Under the pieces are notes generated by a model. That model searched no databases. It was not told where the DNA came from and saw only the letters and a list, made by a program, of their open reading frames with translations. A DNA stretch of 64,000 nucleotides from contig JAVBNX010000004.1 of assembly GCA_031551275.1 (NCBI GenBank), forward strand, positions 240,311 to 304,310. The letters run 5' to 3'. Numbering within the stretch: the first letter of the stretch is position 1; the number at the start of each line of letters is the position of its first letter. Origin of the DNA: JAVBMJ01 sp031551275 (GTDB lineage: Bacteria > Bacteroidota > Bacteroidia > Bacteroidales > Rikenellaceae). The position numbers and the translations under genes were made by a program. This document shows, piece after piece, positions 52,170 through 61,042 of the stretch.

Positions 52170-53858
52170 TCAGCTCCCCGGGGCCTGTCGCCGGTACTCG
52201 TCGGGGGTCATGCCGTACTGGTTGCGGAAGTGGCGGTAGAGCGTGTTGCGCGATCCGAACCCGGCCCTGATCGCCACGTCCTCGATCGTATCCCCCGCGG
52301 CCGGCGCACTGAGCAGCTCGCGCGCGTAGTTGAGCCTCAAACCGTTGATGTACTCGCCCACCGAGAGCCCGTAGTGGCTGCGCACCACCTCCAGCAGGTA
52401 GCGCTCGTTGGTCCCCAGCATCAGGGCCAGCTCGCGGCGGCCCAGCGAGGGATCGGTGTAGGGCCGTTTTTCGCCGATCAGCGCTTTTAGCTTGGCGTAA
52501 AGCGGGTTCTGCCTCTCGTTGGAGGGCAGGGGAGGCGTCCCGGGACCGTCGTCGGACGGGGGCTCGCTTTCGCCCAGCCTGTCGATCAGTGTCCGGTTCT
52601 TGCGGGCCAGGTTGCGCGAGTAGAGGATCCACGATACCAGCAGTATGGCCAGCAGCAAACAGAGCCCCAAGGCCAAAAGCAGGTAGTTGAACTGCGCCCG
52701 TTTCTGCATCTCGAGCTTGTCGACCTCGTACAACGTGGAGAGTTCCGAGATCCGCGCCTCATTCTCCTGCGTGACGAGCGAGTCGCGCATCTCCCAGAAC
52801 CGCCGGTAGGCCTCGGCCGATTTCTTGTAATTGCCCGCCTTGTAGGCCGACCGTCCCTGCTCGCGCAGCGTGCCGGTCGCGCTTTCAACGTCCCCGGTTT
52901 CGAGGGCCAGGTCGAACAGGGAGTCCTGCACCTGGAGCATAAGATCGTATTTGCCCTCCAGTTCGTACATCCTCCAGGTCATGAACATCAGGTCTTGTCG
53001 TGCGCTCGGATAGGCCATTACCGGGCTTTGGCGGATGCGCTCCAGATAGTGGCGGGTTTTGTCCTTGTCGCCCAGTTCGAGGTAGGCCCTGGCGTACTCG
53101 CAGGCGAGGTTGTACTCCTGGATGGGGTTTTTGCCGCTCAGGTTGCGGTAGTAATCCATTTTGGCGTCGCACTCCTTGCAGACTTCCAGCGCTTCGGCGT
53201 GTTTTCCCACGGCGTTGAGCACGGACGAAAGGTACTTGTAGGCGAGCAGGTGGTCGGAGCCGTTGCCCATCTCCACCTTGCGGAAGGCGGCGACCGACTC
53301 GCGGTGATGCTTTTCCGCGTCGACCATGTCGTTGAGTGTCTGGTAGTAGAGCCCCATGCACATCAGGGCGGTCGCCTTGCCCAGGTCGTTGTCGCGGGCC
53401 TTGGCGAATTCGAACATCGCCCGGGCTTCGGCGATGCCCTCGTCGAGCTGCCCGCCGACAAGCAGGGAGAGGATATAGGTCTTGCGCAGGGTATAGTAGC
53501 GGCCCCACTGCCCGTGCTCGGCAAAAAAATCGAGCGTGGGGCCGGCCGCCGCGCGAAGGCTGTCCGTCAGGTTGTAATTGTTGTAATGATAGGCCATCAG
53601 GAGCAGTGCCTTGCCCAGGTATTCCATGTTGCCCTCCCGGCGGGCGTCCTCGATGTACCGGTGCAACGTGGCCGACGCGCCATTCATGTCGCCCATGGCA
53701 TTATAGAGGTCCCGCAGGTCGTAATAAGCGTCGTACCTCTGTTCAGGGGGCATGGCGGGGATTGCCGCGCTTAGGGAGTCGATTTGTCGTCGGGTGTCGT
53801 CCTGCGCGCGGAGAGCGGCGGAGAGCAAAAGAAGGGAGAAGAGCAGTATCTTTTTCAT
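52170..53858 (-). CDS. TPR - membrane - AraC regulator, copy 1
   Basis: The ATG at 53858 (not 53879) starts a good signal sequence (LLFSLLLLSAALRAQ); the product is 562 residues. Residues ~20-370 are TPR-like helical repeats in the periplasm (e.g. ALMCMGLYYQTLNDMVDAEKHH). One membrane helix (~385-410: LLLALGLCLLLAILLVSWIL) is followed by a cytoplasmic linker and an AraC HTH (~460-562). This layout is common in Bacteroidetes and would pass an envelope signal to DNA without phosphorylation. Target genes are unknown; the adjacent lipoproteins are natural candidates. Confidence 0.88.
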   Translation of the reverse strand: MKKILLFSLLLLSAALRAQDDTRRQIDSLSAAIPAMPPEQRYDAYYDLRDLYNAMGDMNGASATLHRYIEDARREGNMEYLGKALLLMAYHYNNYNLTDSLRAAAGPTLDFFAEHGQWGRYYTLRKTYILSLLVGGQLDEGIAEARAMFEFAKARDNDLGKATALMCMGLYYQTLNDMVDAEKHHRESVAAFRKVEMGNGSDHLLAYKYLSSVLNAVGKHAEALEVCKECDAKMDYYRNLSGKNPIQEYNLACEYARAYLELGDKDKTRHYLERIRQSPVMAYPSARQDLMFMTWRMYELEGKYDLMLQVQDSLFDLALETGDVESATGTLREQGRSAYKAGNYKKSAEAYRRFWEMRDSLVTQENEARISELSTLYEVDKLEMQKRAQFNYLLLALGLCLLLAILLVSWILYSRNLARKNRTLIDRLGESEPPSDDGPGTPPLPSNERQNPLYAKLKALIGEKRPYTDPSLGRRELALMLGTNERYLLEVVRSHYGLSVGEYINGLRLNYARELLSAPAAGDTIEDVAIRAGFGSRNTLYRHFRNQYGMTPDEYRRQAPGS

Positions 53859-53909
53859 CGGAGGACAAATTTCCCGCAAGTTATCGTTCTTCCCCTGAAA
53901 ATCAAAGAT

Positions 53910-53930
53910 CCCCGGAAATTTTTTCCGGGG
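53910..53930 (-). terminator. Hairpin after the BACON/Lcl lipoprotein gene
   Basis: CCCCGGAAA (53910-53918) pairs with TTTCCGGGG (53922-53930). On the minus strand the stem is followed by a moderately T-rich TCTTTGATTTT. It lies between the lipoprotein stop (54036) and the TPR-AraC start (53858). Terminator function is probable, not certain. Confidence 0.5.
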
Positions 53931-54035
53931 ACCCGTGTCTCAAATGCGTGATTTTTTCGGTACGGTAATCCCGGCATGATTACCCGGCCGCCTCCCCGCC
54001 GTGTAACCGGGCTCGGCGGCCGGGCTTTGCCCGCG

Positions 54036-54896
54036 CTACTGGACAGTTTCCCCAAAAGCCATGACGGCGCGGACGGGGGTACAATTGGTTTTGGCTCCGC
54101 CGACCGCATTATCGTGCGTTGTAATATCGACGGCGTAGTAATAGGGCTCCGAATGCTCGGTGGAGGTTTGATAGTATGCGCTGGTCAACAACACGGCGTC
54201 GGTCAATTCGGTGAGCGCGGCATTGATATAATATTCCTGTTCTGACAGGGGTGTGACTTCATCCTGGGCGGGTAAGTACCATCCTTCCCCCAGGTCGGCG
54301 CACCATTTGAAGGAGGGAAAACCCGTACTCCATCCGGCTATGGCCTTTATTTTCATCATGTTGTTCATTCCGTAAGCCGTGTCCGTGGCCGACGTGACGG
54401 AATTCGACGTGCTCCATTGCATTCCGTCGTCCCCGGGCGTCTGGCTCTTGTGGAGCGCGAGCCCGTGCAGGGTGGATGTGGCCGCGCGTATGACCACGCC
54501 GACCTCCTCGTCGTTCACATACCATGTCCCGTAGAGCGCCGGGTAGGTCAGGTTCAGCGTCAGGGTCCGGGTAACCGCGGTCCCGTGGGCATTCCCGGTC
54601 GCCGTGAGGACCACCGAGCCCGGGCTACCGGCAGCCGGGGCTTTGATCTGCACCTTTTTGGTCGTCTGATTGACCGTGATGTTCCATCCCGCAGGTGCGG
54701 TGCCGACGCTCACGGTGGCCGGATCGCCCGTCAAAGTGTAGCTTACCTCCTGGTCGCGCCCCTGCAAGATCGTGGAGGGGGAAGTGATCTCGAAGGTAAA
54801 GTTGTCCTGCGGCTCGGGTTCGCCGCCGTTTTTCTTGCATCCCGCAAGAATCGCCGCGCATAACGCGCACAATGTAAAGGTTCTGATCGTTTTCAT
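54036..54896 (-). CDS. Lipoprotein with Ig-like and Lcl/FISUMP-type C-terminal domain
   Basis: A 286-residue lipoprotein (LCAAILAGCKKN). Residues ~30-120 are an Ig/BACON-like domain (FEITSPSTILQGRDQEVSYTL; VVLTATGNAHGTAVTRTLTLNLTY). The C-terminal ~160 residues resemble the DUF1566/Lcl C-terminal fold, with KWCADLGEGWYLPAQDEV as the tell-tale stretch and TPVRAVMAF at the end. Function is unknown; surface recognition is likely. It lies 77 bases after the second TPR-AraC gene, with a TAGCTTTG (54919-54926) that may be the -7 box of its own promoter. Confidence 0.8.
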   Translation of the reverse strand: MKTIRTFTLCALCAAILAGCKKNGGEPEPQDNFTFEITSPSTILQGRDQEVSYTLTGDPATVSVGTAPAGWNITVNQTTKKVQIKAPAAGSPGSVVLTATGNAHGTAVTRTLTLNLTYPALYGTWYVNDEEVGVVIRAATSTLHGLALHKSQTPGDDGMQWSTSNSVTSATDTAYGMNNMMKIKAIAGWSTGFPSFKWCADLGEGWYLPAQDEVTPLSEQEYYINAALTELTDAVLLTSAYYQTSTEHSEPYYYAVDITTHDNAVGGAKTNCTPVRAVMAFGETVQ

Positions 54897-54918
54897 AGCT
54901 TTTGAGGATTTGTTGCCC

Positions 54919-54926
54919 CAAAGCTA
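54919..54926 (-). promoter_or_regulatory. Possible -7 box of the BACON/Lcl lipoprotein gene
   Basis: TAGCTTTG on the minus strand fits TAnnTTTG and lies 23 bases before the start at 54896. No good TTTG is seen at the -33 position, so activation by a regulator (the adjacent TPR-AraC) may be needed. Confidence 0.4.
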
Positions 54927-54973
54927 TGTAGCGTACTGCCGCGCCGGGTATCGATTTATAATTTGCGACTGTT

Positions 54974-56719
54974 TTACGCCCCCCTGTTCCGCAAAAAGGC
55001 GGTGGGGGAGAGCCCGGTAGCCTTCTTGAAGGCGCGGTAAAAGGTGGTCCGGTCGTTGAACCCGGCTTCGAGGGCCACCCCGTCGATCGAGAGCGTCCGC
55101 GACGCGCCCCGCGACAAAAGCCTGACCGCCTCTTTGACCCTCATTTCGTTGATGTAGTTGTTGAAGTTCATCCCCGTACAACGGTTGATCGCCCCCGAGA
55201 CGTAATTCCGGTTCACGCCCAACTCCTGGGCCAGCCCCTCGAGCGACAGGCCGGGGTCGCGGAACCGCAATTTTTCGGTCATATGCCGCCCGATCCGCTC
55301 CATCAACTCCAGGTCCGCCTGGTCGGGAGCCGCCCCGTTGGCGCCTCCGTTGCCGTTTCTGTTTCCGTTGCCGGCCCCGTTTTGTCCCTTCCCCGCGCCC
55401 GGACCCCCGTCCATCGCCCATTGCTGCGTGCGCACCACCAGTTCGCGGTAGGCCCGCCTTTTCTGGCGGTACAGCACCCACAAAACGATGGTCAGCACCG
55501 CGACGGCCGCAATTCCCGCCACCGCGACGAAGAGGCTGCGCAACAACCCCAGGCTGCGCGCCTGCTCGCTCCTGAGCTCGGCCTGCCTGACCTGCTGCTC
55601 CGCCCGCAGCAGCCTGATGGCGTTGTGCTGCTGGTCGTACCGTTTTTGCGCCGCCGCCGCCGAGTCCATCGCTTCGATGGCCCTCCGGGAGTCGCCCCTG
55701 AGGATGTGGTAGCGCGCCAGGGTGGGGTAGAAGTGGTGCCACCGCTCCCCGCGCCCCGACCGACCGATGCTCTGGGCCGCCTCGTTGAGCCATCCGCGCG
55801 CCGAGTCAAGGTACCTCCCCGCCTCCTGCGTGTCGCCCGACTCCAGGTAAATATCCGCCAGGGTAACCGCGCAGCCCGCCGCAAAGGTCAGATCGCCGTA
55901 TTGCAGCATCTTGTCGACGGCGTATTTCGCCATCGGAACCGCCTGCTCCAACTCTCCCCGGGCACGGAGATTGCGCGCCAGGTTGCCGTTTGCGATGCCT
56001 GTCCAGATGTCGTAAAACCATTGCGGCTCCCCGGCCAGCGGCTTGCACTCCAGGATCGCCCGGAAGCAGGAGTCGGAGGCTTGTATATCGCCCTGCGTGG
56101 CGCAGATCAGCCCCAGCCCGTTCCACGCGGGCCGGATGCAGGTCTTCGAGTACTCCGTCCGAGGCTCGTCGAGGATCTTTTTGTAGAACGCCATGGCCTG
56201 GTCGTAATCCCTGAATTTATAGTAGAGGTTGGCGATGTCCAGGTAGTGGAGCGCCTTGTCGGGAAACTCCGCCGAAGGGGTGCTTTCCAACCGTTTGCCC
56301 AACTCCATGGCGCACCTGAAGGCCCTTTCGTAGTTGTGCTCATGGTAGTCGGAGTAATCCATCTCGCACCTCAACGCCTTGAGCGCGATCCGCTTCTCCC
56401 CGGCCCGGTCCGCCCGCACGGTCAGGCTGCTCAGGATTCCGAGGTACTTTTCCCCGCCCCTGCCGCCGTGGACCGCACCCTGGATGGCCGCCATCAGCTC
56501 CGCTTCCATGGTCCACTCCCGGCTGCCGGTCATGCGGGCTATCTTCCTTACCCCGGTCAGGATCGAGTCCGCGGCCAGGGAGTCCGACGAGAGTCTTTTG
56601 TATGCCTCGTCGAGGGCGTAGCTGTACTGTGCGTAGGGCCTGTCCGCCATCCGGGCGAAAGAGGTCGCTCCCTGCGCGGGAAGCGCGCATACAAGCAACA
56701 GCCAAAGGAGTCGTTTCAT
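54974..56719 (-). CDS. TPR - membrane - AraC regulator, copy 2
   Basis: The ATG at 56719 starts a signal peptide (LLWLLLVCALPAQGA) and gives 581 residues. TPR-like repeats fill ~20-370, a membrane helix (FVAVAGIAAVAVLTIVLWVL) lies near 395-415, and a Gly/Asn-rich linker (GQNGAGNGNRNGNGGANG) of ~25 residues precedes the AraC HTH (LSLEGLAQELGVNRNYVSGAI; GFNDRTTFYRAFKKATGLSP). It is distant from copy 1 in sequence. The lipoprotein gene at 54036 follows on the same strand. The linker is unusual and may be a flexible spacer. Confidence 0.87.
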   Translation of the reverse strand: MKRLLWLLLVCALPAQGATSFARMADRPYAQYSYALDEAYKRLSSDSLAADSILTGVRKIARMTGSREWTMEAELMAAIQGAVHGGRGGEKYLGILSSLTVRADRAGEKRIALKALRCEMDYSDYHEHNYERAFRCAMELGKRLESTPSAEFPDKALHYLDIANLYYKFRDYDQAMAFYKKILDEPRTEYSKTCIRPAWNGLGLICATQGDIQASDSCFRAILECKPLAGEPQWFYDIWTGIANGNLARNLRARGELEQAVPMAKYAVDKMLQYGDLTFAAGCAVTLADIYLESGDTQEAGRYLDSARGWLNEAAQSIGRSGRGERWHHFYPTLARYHILRGDSRRAIEAMDSAAAAQKRYDQQHNAIRLLRAEQQVRQAELRSEQARSLGLLRSLFVAVAGIAAVAVLTIVLWVLYRQKRRAYRELVVRTQQWAMDGGPGAGKGQNGAGNGNRNGNGGANGAAPDQADLELMERIGRHMTEKLRFRDPGLSLEGLAQELGVNRNYVSGAINRCTGMNFNNYINEMRVKEAVRLLSRGASRTLSIDGVALEAGFNDRTTFYRAFKKATGLSPTAFLRNRGA

Positions 56720-56771
56720 AGCAAATATAAAAGTACCTGTTTTTTCCGGGATTCGCAATACCCCGAAAAGC

Positions 56772-56797
56772 AAAAAGCCCGGCAGAAAGCCGAGCCT
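56772..56797 (-). terminator. Terminator after secDF
   Basis: AAGCCCGGC (56775-56783) pairs with GCCGAGCCT (56789-56797) with two wobble pairs. The minus-strand tail is TTTTT then GCTTTT. It starts 24 bases after the secDF stop. Confidence 0.7.
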
Positions 56798-56820
56798 GAT
56801 GCTGATAGGGTGTCGTTCGC

Positions 56821-59800
56821 CTACTCCTCCTTGCGGACTTTGCGCGACATCATGTCGTAAGCCAGCGGGGTAGCCACGAAGACCGACGAGAAAGTACCCA
56901 TCACGATACCGAACAGCAACGCGAAGACAAACCCGCGGATCACTTCGCCGCCGAACAGGAAGATGGCCAGAAGCACCACGACCGTCGTGCCCGCCGTGTT
57001 GAGCGTCCGGGCCAGCGTGGAACTGATCGCCTCGTTGATGTTCTGCCTCATGCTTCGCTTGGCGTGTTCACGGTTGTATTCGCGGATCCGGTCGAAGATT
57101 ACCACGGTATCGTTGATCGAGTAACCGATGATGGTCAATATGGCCGCGATAAAGGATTGGTCGACCTCCATGTTGAAAGGCAGCACGCCGTACAACAGCG
57201 AGAACAGCCCGATGGTCAGGAAAGCGTCGTGTCCCAGCGAGAGCGCGCCCCCGAGGCCCCACTGCCATTTGCGGAAACGCAGGGCGATGTAGAGCATGAT
57301 GGCCAGCAGCGAGAAGCACACCGCGATGATCGAGTTGATCTTGATGCCCCGCGCGACACTGGGCCCTACCTTGTCTGAAGATATGATCCCGTTGGGGTTC
57401 TCGGCGGTCGACTTGAACTCGTCCAGGGTAAGCGGGGTTTTGTACAACCCGCCCAACGCGTTGTAGAGCATCGAGTCGAGCTCGGCCGCAACCTCTTCTC
57501 TCGTGTCGTCGTATTTGTACTGGGTAACGATCCTCATCTGGTTCTCCTTACCGAACTGCTTGACCTCGATACTGCTTTTGGCGGCATCCTCGCTTGCGAA
57601 CTCCGCGTTGAGCCTTTCACGCACATCGTTGGCCGTTACGTTCTGGTCGAAGCGGACCACGTAGACACGGCCCCCCGAGAAGTCCACTCCGTAGTTCAGG
57701 CCGCGGGTGGCCAGCGAGCCGATGGCGATGATGAACAGGACGATCGAGGCGGCGTAAGCGTATTTGCGCACGCCGATGAAGTCGAATTTCACGTTGGCCA
57801 GGAAGTTCTCCGTCAGTCGGTTCGAGAAACGGATCTTGCGCCCGCTCTCGAGGACCGAGGTAATAACCAGCCTGGAGATAAAGATCGAGGTAAAGAACGA
57901 GGTAAAGATACCGATGATCAGCGTGGTGGCGAAGCCCTGAACAGGACCCGTACCGAACAAGAAGAGCACGATACCCGTGATCATGGTGGTCGCGTTACCG
58001 TCGACGATCGCGCTCATGGCGTGCTTGTACCCTTCGGTTACCGAGAGGTTCACGCCCTTGCCGGCGCGCAACTCCTCCTTGATGCGCTCGTAGATGATCA
58101 CGTTGGCGTCCACCGCCATACCCATCGTCAAGACGATACCCGCGATACCCGGCAGGGTCAGCACCGCCCCGAAGGCGGCCAGGATCCCGAACAGGAAGAA
58201 CAGGTTGGTCAGAAGGGCGATGTTGGCCACCCCGCCCGCCGTGTTGTAGTAGAGCCACATGTAGAGCAGCACCAGCACGAAGGCCAGGATGAAGGACAAC
58301 ATCCCCGCGTTGATCGACTCCTCGCCCAGCGAGGGACCTACCACGGTGTCCTGGATGATGCGTGCCGGGGCGGGCAGCTTACCCGACTTGAGCACGTTGG
58401 CCAGGTCCCTGGCCTCCTGGATGGTAAATTTGCCGGTAATCTGGGATTGTCCGCCCGTGATCGCGTTCTGCACGCGGGGTGCGGAGTAGACGTAGCCGTC
58501 GAGCACGATGGCGATCGAGTTGCCGATGTTGTCCTCGGTCAAACGCGCCCAGGTCTTGCCGCCCGAGCCGCTCATCGACATGGATACCTCTGCACTCGAG
58601 CCCCTTTGCGAATATTGCTCCGTGGCTTCGACCACGGCCGTACCGTCCAGGGGAGCTTTCCCGTCGCGGGTGTTGCCGTTGATGGCGTAGAGTTCGAATA
58701 CTGTCCCTGCCTCATCGATGGCTTTGATGCCCCAGAGCAGCTTGACACCCCTCGGGAAGAGGGACTTGACCTGCGGCAGGTTGAGGTAGCGGTTGATGGC
58801 TACCGTGTCGTAACCCAGGGCGTGCCCCACGACCGGACCGTTGGCCAGGTTGCCTGCCTGGTCCACCATGGGATTCAGTTTGGAGAACAGCGGCATGTTT
58901 GCCATCATGGCCGCTTGGTCGACGGAGGCCGAGTCCGCCGTTTCGATCTGCGAGAGCAGGTCCTGGTCGGCGGTGTTCTCTACCGGGTTGGCCTCGGGCA
59001 GGGCCTGGGTCTGGTCCAGGATATCCCCTTCGGGAATGCCGTCCACGGTTTTTTCTTCGACCACGTTGGTCCCGAGGACCTTGGCAGCGTCCTCCAACTC
59101 TTTGATCACGCGGTTGGCCTGGGCCAGGATCGGATAGATCTCCGTATTATTATAGGTAGCCCAGAATTCGAGGCTCGCCGTTCCCTGCAGCAGCTTGCGC
59201 ACGCGCTCGGGCTCCTTGATGCCCGGCAGCTCGACCAGGATGCGGCCCGAGGACTCCAGGCGCTGGATGTTGGGCTGGGTTACCCCGAAGTGGTCGATAC
59301 GGCTCCTCAATACGTTGAACGAGTTGGAGATCGCGTCATCCGCCTGCTTCTTGAGCACCTTGACCACCTCTTCGTTCGAGGTGTCGAAGCTGATCTGGCC
59401 CTTCATGGCCGAGGTGTTGAAGATAGCCGCCAACTGCCCGCCGCCCGTGATCTGCTGGTAGGCCTGCGCGAACTGCTCCACGAAGTCGCCCGAGGAGGAT
59501 TTCATCTTCGATGCGGCGACCTCCATGGCCTGGTTGAAGGCGGGGTCCTTGCTGTTGTCGGCCAGCGCGCGGACCACGTCCTGCACGTCGATCTCCAACA
59601 TCACGTTCATACCGCCCCTAAGGTCGAGGCCCAGGTTGATCTCCTTCTCCTTACACTCCTTGTAGGTAAACTTGACCAACCCGAGGTTGTAAACGGGTTG
59701 CGACTTGATCGAGTCGAGGTAAGCCACCTCTTTCGCCGGGTCTCCCGCGCTGTACTGCACCGCTTTACGCTCCACGATGCGCGTTACCGCCGTGAAAGAG

Positions 59801-59865
59801 AGCTGGTAAGCACAGGCGATCGCCAAAGCGATGACCAAAAATCTTAATGCGCCTTTATTCTGCAT
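56821..59865 (-). CDS. secDF: Protein translocase SecDF fusion
   Basis: A 1014-residue inner-membrane protein with SecD and SecF in one chain, as usual in Bacteroidetes. SecD part: first membrane segment, D1 motif NLGLDLRGGMNVMLEIDV, large periplasmic P1 domain (~60-510) and helices with IAGIVLTMGMAVDANVIIYERIKEELRAG (D4-type). SecF part from ~690: GLNYGVDFSGGRVYVVRF, then IGYSINDTVVIFDRIREYNRE and TTVVVLLAIFLFGGE. It uses the proton gradient to drive late steps of protein export with SecYEG. P1 carries a family-specific insertion (~245-330) rich in Glu/Asp/Ala. Confidence 0.97.
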   Translation of the reverse strand: MQNKGALRFLVIALAIACAYQLSFTAVTRIVERKAVQYSAGDPAKEVAYLDSIKSQPVYNLGLVKFTYKECKEKEINLGLDLRGGMNVMLEIDVQDVVRALADNSKDPAFNQAMEVAASKMKSSSGDFVEQFAQAYQQITGGGQLAAIFNTSAMKGQISFDTSNEEVVKVLKKQADDAISNSFNVLRSRIDHFGVTQPNIQRLESSGRILVELPGIKEPERVRKLLQGTASLEFWATYNNTEIYPILAQANRVIKELEDAAKVLGTNVVEEKTVDGIPEGDILDQTQALPEANPVENTADQDLLSQIETADSASVDQAAMMANMPLFSKLNPMVDQAGNLANGPVVGHALGYDTVAINRYLNLPQVKSLFPRGVKLLWGIKAIDEAGTVFELYAINGNTRDGKAPLDGTAVVEATEQYSQRGSSAEVSMSMSGSGGKTWARLTEDNIGNSIAIVLDGYVYSAPRVQNAITGGQSQITGKFTIQEARDLANVLKSGKLPAPARIIQDTVVGPSLGEESINAGMLSFILAFVLVLLYMWLYYNTAGGVANIALLTNLFFLFGILAAFGAVLTLPGIAGIVLTMGMAVDANVIIYERIKEELRAGKGVNLSVTEGYKHAMSAIVDGNATTMITGIVLFLFGTGPVQGFATTLIIGIFTSFFTSIFISRLVITSVLESGRKIRFSNRLTENFLANVKFDFIGVRKYAYAASIVLFIIAIGSLATRGLNYGVDFSGGRVYVVRFDQNVTANDVRERLNAEFASEDAAKSSIEVKQFGKENQMRIVTQYKYDDTREEVAAELDSMLYNALGGLYKTPLTLDEFKSTAENPNGIISSDKVGPSVARGIKINSIIAVCFSLLAIMLYIALRFRKWQWGLGGALSLGHDAFLTIGLFSLLYGVLPFNMEVDQSFIAAILTIIGYSINDTVVIFDRIREYNREHAKRSMRQNINEAISSTLARTLNTAGTTVVVLLAIFLFGGEVIRGFVFALLFGIVMGTFSSVFVATPLAYDMMSRKVRKEE

Positions 59866-60026
59866 GTTTTCAATTAATTATGTTTTTTTCCAAGTTTCGG
59901 GTATCCGGACCGGATCGATCCTCCGGCCACAATAGGGTGCAAAAATATACATTTTTCCCGAAAGTCTGCAAATTAGGGGGGAATTATTTGGTTTCGGTTA
60001 TAAAATTCCGATTCCTTTTTCCCGGC

Positions 60027-60677
60027 CTAAACGATTTCCAGCAACTCCTGCGGCCGGTCGATCACGTATGCCGCGCCCGCGTCCCACAGCTCCTGCGCCG
60101 GGCGGAAGCCCCATCCTGCGCCCACGGGCAGGAATCCGGCGGCCAGCGCGGTCTTCATGTCCACGTCGCTGTCACCCAGGTAGCACACCCTCGCGGGCTC
60201 CACGCCCATCTCCCGGGCCACGTGCCACGCCGCCTCGGGGTCGGGCTTGCGCGGCAGCCGGTCGGTCGCGCCCAAAACCACCTCGAAGGGCCACGGCGCC
60301 AGCAAATCGCGGCAAACCTTCTGCGTGATCTCGTCCACCTTGTTGGAGAGCACCCCGAGCCTGACCCCCTTTGCCACCAGCCCGTCCAGAAGCTTCGGCA
60401 TCCCGTCATAGAGCCGTGTCTTGACGATGTGATTGGCCGAGTAGCACTCCATCAAATAGTCCAGGCACTTGTCGATGGTCCCCTCGTCACGCGCCCCCTC
60501 GGGCAGGGAGAGCGTTACCAGCTTGCGCTGCCCGCCCCCCACCAGAAAGCGGTAATCGTCATACTCATGCCCCGGAAACCCGTAATGCCCGAGCGCCTTG
60601 TTCGTATTGTCGGCAATATCCTCCAGCGTATCGGCCAGCGTCCCGTCGAGATCGAAAATCACACAGTCGTATTTCAT
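60027..60677 (-). CDS. HAD-family phosphatase (phosphoglycolate phosphatase-like)
   Basis: A 216-residue cytoplasmic hydrolase. Motif I is VIFDLDGTLADT (Asp nucleophile about residue 9), motif II LGVLSNK, motif III Lys in the RKPDPEA region and motif IV VCYLGDSDVDMKTA. The alpha-helical cap between ~20 and 90 is of the Gph/PGMB type. Substrate could be phosphoglycolate or another small phosphate ester. It stands alone on the minus strand between secDF and a gene-poor stretch. Confidence 0.9.
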   Translation of the reverse strand: MKYDCVIFDLDGTLADTLEDIADNTNKALGHYGFPGHEYDDYRFLVGGGQRKLVTLSLPEGARDEGTIDKCLDYLMECYSANHIVKTRLYDGMPKLLDGLVAKGVRLGVLSNKVDEITQKVCRDLLAPWPFEVVLGATDRLPRKPDPEAAWHVAREMGVEPARVCYLGDSDVDMKTALAAGFLPVGAGWGFRPAQELWDAGAAYVIDRPQELLEIV

Positions 60678-60757
60678 GCGGAAATTTTTTCGTGCAAAGA
60701 TAGCAAAACCGTACCAACTGCTGTATTAGCCTTGTCTAACGATTACCCCACCCCCGT

Positions 60758-60790
60758 CCCCGCCCCTAACCGTAGGGGCGGGGAGTTTTT
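60758..60790 (+). terminator. Orphan terminator-like hairpin
   Basis: CCCCGCCCCTA-type left arm (60758-60767 core) pairs with TAGGGGCGGGG (60773-60783), then AGTTTTT. The orientation is plus, but the flanking genes run minus, so what it terminates is unclear; it could stop antisense read-through. Confidence 0.5.
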
Positions 60791-60997
60791 CTAAGGTGCT
60801 GCCGCTCCCGCTCTGCGAAGGCAGGGTAATGTGTTTTAGAAATTCGGATTCACGAACCGCTCTTTTCCGCATCATCCTCCCTCCGGCCGTCCAGCACCGC
60901 CCCTCCCCGGACCGCGCTTAAGTACGTGAGGATTTTCGGGGCTGGGGATCGGGAAAATATGGCGTGCAATATGCGCAGCCACCCCCCCGGAAGGGTA

Positions 60998-61026
60998 ATA
61001 AAAAAGCCGCCTACAAGGCGGCTTTT
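60998..61026 (-). terminator. Terminator after the small HTH gene
   Basis: AAAAGCCGCCT (61002-61012) pairs with AGGCGGCTTTT (61016-61026), with a 3-base loop. The minus-strand tail is TTTTTTATT. It lies 17 bases after the stop at 61043. Confidence 0.88.
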
Positions 61027-61042
61027 GCACCCGGTTTCCGGG

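Larger units (their letters stand above)
60678..61042. other. Gene-free stretch with two terminator-like hairpins
   Basis: No coding region is convincing in these 365 bases. It holds a plus-oriented hairpin (60758-60790) that terminates no visible plus-strand gene, and the terminator of the small HTH gene (60998-61026). The rest is GC-rich with no repeats I can support. Confidence 0.5.

Noticed and set aside
53964..53984. Hairpin GGTAATC/GATTACC after the BACON/Lcl lipoprotein gene
   Set aside because: Not followed by T on the minus strand, so not supported as a terminator; no other role is evident.
56722..56729. TATATTTG as promoter -7 box for the second TPR-AraC gene
   Set aside because: It lies only 3 bases from the start codon with no -33 box, so the transcript would begin inside the gene.
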